Part shown: piece after piece, positions 60,191 through 64,000 of the stretch | Numbering within the stretch: position 1 is the first letter of the stretch | Layout: every line of letters begins with the position of its first letter | NCBI GenBank assembly: GCA_023411375.1 | Contig: JAEYOW010000035.1 | Location: 1 to 64,000 of the forward strand | DNA: 64,000 nucleotides | Reading direction: 5' to 3' | Source: Bacillota bacterium | GTDB lineage: Bacteria; Bacillota; Clostridia; Christensenellales; Aristaeellaceae | Translations under genes and position numbers: made by a program | Notes under the pieces: model-generated | Databases searched by the model: none | Seen by the model: the letters and a program-made list of their open reading frames with translations, nothing else | What the model was told of the DNA's origin: nothing

Positions 60191-62593
60191 CTAGATGTCA
60201 AGCAAGCCCATCTCCTTTCTGTCGGCCGCGACGCCGAGAAAATCATCGTAATACGCCTTGTCCAGCGCATAACTGCCATAAATGGGAAGCTCCCGCACAC
60301 AGTGGAGCCGCCTGAACTGCTCCAGCTTGCCCGGATATACCGTTACGGTGTACCGCTGCGCCGCGCGCAGAATCCGCGCGGCCTGCGCAAGCTCCGGCCC
60401 GCCGTCCAGGCGATCGATGTATTCCGCCCCCTTCCCATAGGGCACAAGCAGCGAAAAGGGCGACGCGTCCAGCGCGGAGAAACGCTGCCCCGCCGTGCGG
60501 AACGCCTGCGACAGCATTGTGTCCGCATACTTCGCCTTCTGAAACGTCGCATAGGCGTTGCGCCCGTACGCATTGGAGGAAAGCAGATCCAGCAGCGTCC
60601 GGCTTCCGTCCAGCGGATAGCACATCTCGCCCTGCCGTACCCGAAGAATTGTGCGGAAATACCGCTCAATCAGCGCGGGAGACAGCAGATCGTTTCCATA
60701 GCGCTGTGGGTCGGCATGAAACGCGTCCAACGCGGATTTCATTTCCCTCTGCGCGGCTTCGATCTCCCGCAGGCACGTCAGATTTTCTCCCTCGATGCAA
60801 ACCAGCCAGACCTCCCCCAGCTCGCGCTCCGCGTTGCGGTTGCACCGGCCCGCCGCTTGCGCAACGCTGTCCAGCCCTGCCAGAGCGCGCACCACCAGCC
60901 CAAAGCTCACGTCAACCCCAGCCTCGATTAGCTGCGTGGCTACGCACACCACGGGCTGGCGGGCCTTCAGCAGAGCGCGCACCTCTCCAAGCAGCTTCAG
61001 CCGGTGCTCGGGGCATTGCGCCGTCGTCAGGCAGTACAGCGGCACGCCGTCCGGCAGCCTATCGCGAAACGCCTGATAAAGCGCGCTCGCCGTCGCCTTT
61101 GTGTTTACAATGCACAGCGCGCTGCCCGCGCTGTGCAGATTGGCCGACACCTGCCGTGCAAGCCCGTCCGCGTCCATGGGCCGATCGGTCCTATCCAGCA
61201 GCGCAACACGCCGAAAGCCTATATACAACGCGTTTTCGTCGGCAATCATCGGCCGCGGTTTACACAGAGGGTACCTAGCCAGCTCATCCAAAAGCGGCTG
61301 GGTCGCTGTGCACAGCACCACCGCGCACCCGCCGCATTTAGCCAGATAGCGCATCGCCAGCGTAAACAGCTCCATGCAGCGGTAGGGAATGCTTTGCGCC
61401 TCGTCCAAAAGAATGACACAGTTTTCCAACGCTGAAAAGCGGCGCACACACGCGCTCCTTCCAGCGAACAGGGTATTGAGAAACTGCACCATCGTCGTCA
61501 AAATCAACGGCGAGTCCCACCGATCGCTTAGCAGCTGATAGCGGCGAAGCGCCTCGCTGTCTTTCTCCTCGTCCGGCGCGGCGTCGCTGTGATGCTCCAA
61601 TATCCATTGCTCGTCCAAAAAGACGTTGCGAAGGTTCTCCGCAGTCTGCTCCAAAATCGCCTTGTAGGGCGCAACATACACGATGCGCTCAAATCCATGC
61701 CGTTTGGCCGCTTCCAGCGCAAAACGCATGGAGGCGAAGGTTTTGCCTCCGCCGGTGGGCACGCACAGGCGGTAAACGCCCGCACCGTTTTCGGCAGCGC
61801 GCAAACACTCGTCCGAAACGCTTGCCCTGAGGGCGTCCAGCGGCTTTTCCCCGGAAAATCCCGCGAGCTTATCCTCCAGCCGCTTCTGCCAAATGGGCCA
61901 CGGCCTATCCGCCCCGGCCAGCGGGTCTGTTCCAACCTCAAAGCAATATGCGTCCCACCGATCCGCGTCGATCAGTATGCTATAAACGCTCCGCTGCACC
62001 AGTCCGAATAGGTTTTGTAAGCCCTCTCCCCTGCTCGCCGGGGGTAAATCGCTTAGCGCCTGCGCAAGCTGCCGGTGTTTTTGCTCCAGCTCCCCAACCG
62101 CCCGCTCAAACAGCGCGTCCAGTTCGCTTTGGCCCGCCACCTCCGCAAAAAACGCCTCCATCGTATCATACAGATCGGGAAAGCGCTCTGGAGTGAGTTT
62201 TTCCGCCGCGAAGCCCTCACCGTCCTCATCCACCACGTCCGGCAGCCTGCCGTGGTGCGAGGCAATCGCAAAGGTGAGCAGTTCGGCCGTCAACTTACGA
62301 AACGCGCTTCCCCCATGCCAGCGCAAAAAGGCATAGACCGCGCCATAGGCGGAATGCTCCACCGTGCCGCGCTTCGCCTCGTCATCCAACAGATACGCCT
62401 GAAATTCTCCTCTTACTTTTCCGGCGTCGTGCAAAAGTCCGCACAGGCGCATCAACGCGCCCAGGCCGATTTTTTCTCCCTTTTCAAATGCGATTAGAGC
62501 GACGTTTTGCGCATGTTCGAGACAGGTTTGCTTTCGATCATCCGACTGGCCGGTGCGCGCGTAAAGCATGACGACATTCTCATCCTTTTCCAT
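60191..62593 (-). CDS. cas3: Cas3 helicase-nuclease (type I-C)
   Basis: An 800-residue HD-helicase. The HD nuclease has CLEHAQNVALIAFEKGEKIG, GLLHDAGKV and ASHHGRLPD; the helicase has CVPTGGGKTFASMRFAL, ILLDEAQSIPYR, STATQPL-like LCTATQPL and QAAGRCNRN. It degrades DNA bound by Cascade. The first ATG lacks a ribosome binding site; ATG at codon 9 is an alternative. First gene of the cas operon. Confidence 0.96.
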   Translation of the reverse strand: MEKDENVVMLYARTGQSDDRKQTCLEHAQNVALIAFEKGEKIGLGALMRLCGLLHDAGKVRGEFQAYLLDDEAKRGTVEHSAYGAVYAFLRWHGGSAFRKLTAELLTFAIASHHGRLPDVVDEDGEGFAAEKLTPERFPDLYDTMEAFFAEVAGQSELDALFERAVGELEQKHRQLAQALSDLPPASRGEGLQNLFGLVQRSVYSILIDADRWDAYCFEVGTDPLAGADRPWPIWQKRLEDKLAGFSGEKPLDALRASVSDECLRAAENGAGVYRLCVPTGGGKTFASMRFALEAAKRHGFERIVYVAPYKAILEQTAENLRNVFLDEQWILEHHSDAAPDEEKDSEALRRYQLLSDRWDSPLILTTMVQFLNTLFAGRSACVRRFSALENCVILLDEAQSIPYRCMELFTLAMRYLAKCGGCAVVLCTATQPLLDELARYPLCKPRPMIADENALYIGFRRVALLDRTDRPMDADGLARQVSANLHSAGSALCIVNTKATASALYQAFRDRLPDGVPLYCLTTAQCPEHRLKLLGEVRALLKARQPVVCVATQLIEAGVDVSFGLVVRALAGLDSVAQAAGRCNRNAERELGEVWLVCIEGENLTCLREIEAAQREMKSALDAFHADPQRYGNDLLSPALIERYFRTILRVRQGEMCYPLDGSRTLLDLLSSNAYGRNAYATFQKAKYADTMLSQAFRTAGQRFSALDASPFSLLVPYGKGAEYIDRLDGGPELAQAARILRAAQRYTVTVYPGKLEQFRRLHCVRELPIYGSYALDKAYYDDFLGVAADRKEMGLLDI

Positions 62594-62639
62594 TCATTTA
62601 ATAAGACGATTCAGCATATATATTGTGTTTAATACTGCA

Positions 62640-62668
62640 ATTGTAGCAAAATATATACAAAAAGTAAA
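62640..62668 (-). promoter_or_regulatory. Promoter of the cas operon
   Basis: TTTACT (62668-62663), 17 bases, TACAAT (62645-62640) on the minus strand, about 47 bases before cas3. Confidence 0.65.
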
Positions 62669-62707
62669 GATAATGTCGAAATAAAATGCTTTTTAGCATC
62701 CAAAGGT

Positions 62708-62750
62708 ATAAAAAAAGCCCGCGGCGCAGGCCATGTCCACGCGCCGCGAA
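62708..62750 (-). terminator. Terminator of the nitroreductase gene
   Basis: On the minus strand GCGGCGC (62747-62741) pairs with GCGCCGC (62727-62721) and GGGC then TTTTTTT follows. Confidence 0.75.
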
Positions 62751-62763
62751 GCTTGATCAAACG

Positions 62764-63300
62764 CTATTGTGCCGTGTTTCCATACCCGTTAAACCACGCG
62801 CGCGTCTCAAACGGCTTCTTTGCCACGCGCGGGCCGTCCCCGGCGGGAAGCCCCACCGGCAAATACGCCACAAGCTCCACATCCTGAGGCACATTCAGCA
62901 AGTCGGCCATTTTACGGCCGATATGGTCCTCGTCGGTAATATGTCCCTCCACCCAGCAGCTTGCGTAACCAAGCGCCGTGATGGCGAGCAGCGCGTTTTC
63001 GATAGCGGCCGCATAATCCTGCTTGTAATAGGTGCGGTCGCGGTAGGCGATGACCGGCTGGGTTAGCACGCAGATCGCCGCTGGCGCGGAGGCAAAGTTT
63101 GGCTTTTCAAGCATTTCGCCCAGCCTTGCGACCAGCGCCGGGTCGTCCACCGCAATCAGGCTCGTGGTCTGCTTATTGCAGCCGGATGGCGCGGCAAGCG
63201 CGGCCTCCAGAATACCGCGCAGGTGCTCGCGCGGCACGGGCTGCTGCCCGAACATCCCCCGGTAGCTGTAACGGTTTTGGATCGCCTCAAAAAGTTCCAT
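62764..63300 (-). CDS. Nitroreductase-family flavoprotein
   Basis: A 178-residue protein. MELFEAIQNRYSYRGM has the FMN phosphate-binding arginine; LAAPSGCNKQ, DYAAAIENALLAITALGYAS and VAYLPVGLPAGDG are the other family blocks. GGAGGAG precedes ATG 63300. Uses NAD(P)H to reduce an unknown acceptor. Confidence 0.88.
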   Translation of the reverse strand: MELFEAIQNRYSYRGMFGQQPVPREHLRGILEAALAAPSGCNKQTTSLIAVDDPALVARLGEMLEKPNFASAPAAICVLTQPVIAYRDRTYYKQDYAAAIENALLAITALGYASCWVEGHITDEDHIGRKMADLLNVPQDVELVAYLPVGLPAGDGPRVAKKPFETRAWFNGYGNTAQ

Positions 63301-63558
63301 TCGCACTCCTCCATTCGTTCCGGTTTTCATTTGCGGGTTGCAAGATCAGCATGCTGTCTGCGCGCCATGCATAATTTCAAAGAAGCGGCGCGCCAGCATT
63401 TCATACCCCGGTTTTTAATCATTATACGCTTCTGTCCGGCAGATAGCAATTATCGCTTTAATAAACAACCATAGATTCAATTCTGTCTGCCGCCAAACAA
63501 ATATAACGGGCTGATAATATGAAATTCATAGCGCCTGACCAAATCAATAATTGCCTGA
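63301..63558. other. Intergenic stretch without a visible gene
   Basis: Divergent promoter region between nitroreductase and flavodoxin-like genes. I see no coding sequence or clear RNA structure. Confidence 0.5.
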
Positions 63559-63587
63559 TTGATAATGTCCGCATAACGGAATACAAT
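63559..63587 (+). promoter_or_regulatory. Promoter of the flavodoxin-like gene
   Basis: TTGATA (63559-63564), 17 bases, TACAAT (63582-63587); the start codon lies 36 bases on. Confidence 0.65.
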
Positions 63588-63622
63588 ATAGACAGCCATT
63601 TTTTGAGAAGGAGGCTATCAAG

Positions 63623-64000
63623 ATGCATGTCTACTATTTTACCCGTACTGGGCGCAGTAAGAAGATCGCCGAAGAATTGGCCGCCAAGCAGGGCGTCTCA
63701 CCCCGCGCCATTGGCGACGGAAAGAACTGGCGCGGTCCCATTGGCTGGCTGAGGGCCGGTCTTTACGGCATCAAAGGGACGGGTCTGCCAGCCTACTACG
63801 AAAAGCCATCCGCCGGCGAGACGGTGGCGGTTGTATTTCCCATCTGGGCGGACGGATTTCCGCCCGCGGTGCGTACCTTCGTGCAGGAAGTAGGCCGTGA
63901 AAACATCATCGCCCTCCCCACCTCTCTGAGCAGCATGCTGAAGGACCGTGAAGGATTTCAGAAGATCATCGATCTGGCGGGCAAAGAAATTTCTACGCCG
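63623..64000 (+). CDS. Flavodoxin-like protein, cut by the window end
   Basis: The first 126 codons. MHVYYFTRTGRSKKIAEELA is the FMN-phosphate loop (TRTGRSKK for the usual TGxT/S), and AVVFPIWADGFPPAVRTFVQ the second FMN-binding loop. AAGGAGG precedes the ATG. Probably an electron carrier or flavin-dependent reductase. The end lies outside the window. Confidence 0.8.
   Translation, partial: MHVYYFTRTGRSKKIAEELAAKQGVSPRAIGDGKNWRGPIGWLRAGLYGIKGTGLPAYYEKPSAGETVAVVFPIWADGFPPAVRTFVQEVGRENIIALPTSLSSMLKDREGFQKIIDLAGKEISTP

Overview
The window is a GC-rich bacterial chromosome segment. Strong AGGAGG-type ribosome binding sites, a T-box leader and the gene families point to a Firmicute of the class Clostridia, probably a gut commensal; I cannot name genus or species. 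It holds a resident CRISPR-Cas type I-C locus that has been split in two by a complete prophage.

Left host region (1-14100): a sugar-phosphate isomerase of the RpiB/LacAB family; a small secreted PepSY-like protein; an ABC transporter of the tryptophan/tyrosine type (ATPase, permease, binding protein) behind a T-box leader; the divergent five-gene branched-chain amino acid transporter livKHMGF; a cytoplasmic alpha-amylase; and, on the minus strand, pyrG followed by a divergent RdgB/HAM1-like NTP pyrophosphatase.

CRISPR array (14101-17101): 46 repeats and 45 spacers in type I-C form. Repeat decay lies at the left end, so the leader-proximal end is at the right. The last repeat is cut after 28 of its 32 bases.

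Prophage (17102-54362, about 37.3 kb between att cores): its integrase lies beside the array, and the missing part of the cut repeat reappears at 54363-54381. A 15-bp core, TCCCCACGCGGGGGA, is present at both ends, so the phage used the CRISPR repeat itself as attB. The order is integrase, secreted protein, S24-type repressor, Cro-like protein, small early genes, a recombination and replication module (SMC-like ATPase, PD-(D/E)XK nuclease, ERCC4 nuclease, CHC2 primase, DUF927 helicase), DNA adenine methylase, late regulators, terminase, portal, capsid, siphovirus tail, lysis genes and a short minus-strand accessory operon.

Right host region (54382-64000): the CRISPR leader, then cas2-cas1-cas4-cas7-cas8c-cas5-cas3 read on the minus strand (cas3 is promoter-proximal), then a nitroreductase and the start of a flavodoxin-like gene. 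cas4 has an in-frame amber stop.

How it fits together: before insertion the order was cas3-5-8-7-4-1-2, leader, array, all reading leftward. The prophage sits exactly in the leader-adjacent repeat, so leader and first repeat are parted from the 45 spacers by 37 kb, and an intrinsic terminator lies between the integrase gene and the array. The expected result is loss of leader-driven crRNA synthesis and of new spacer uptake while the phage is resident, and restoration on exact excision. This is inference from architecture; no expression data are available here.
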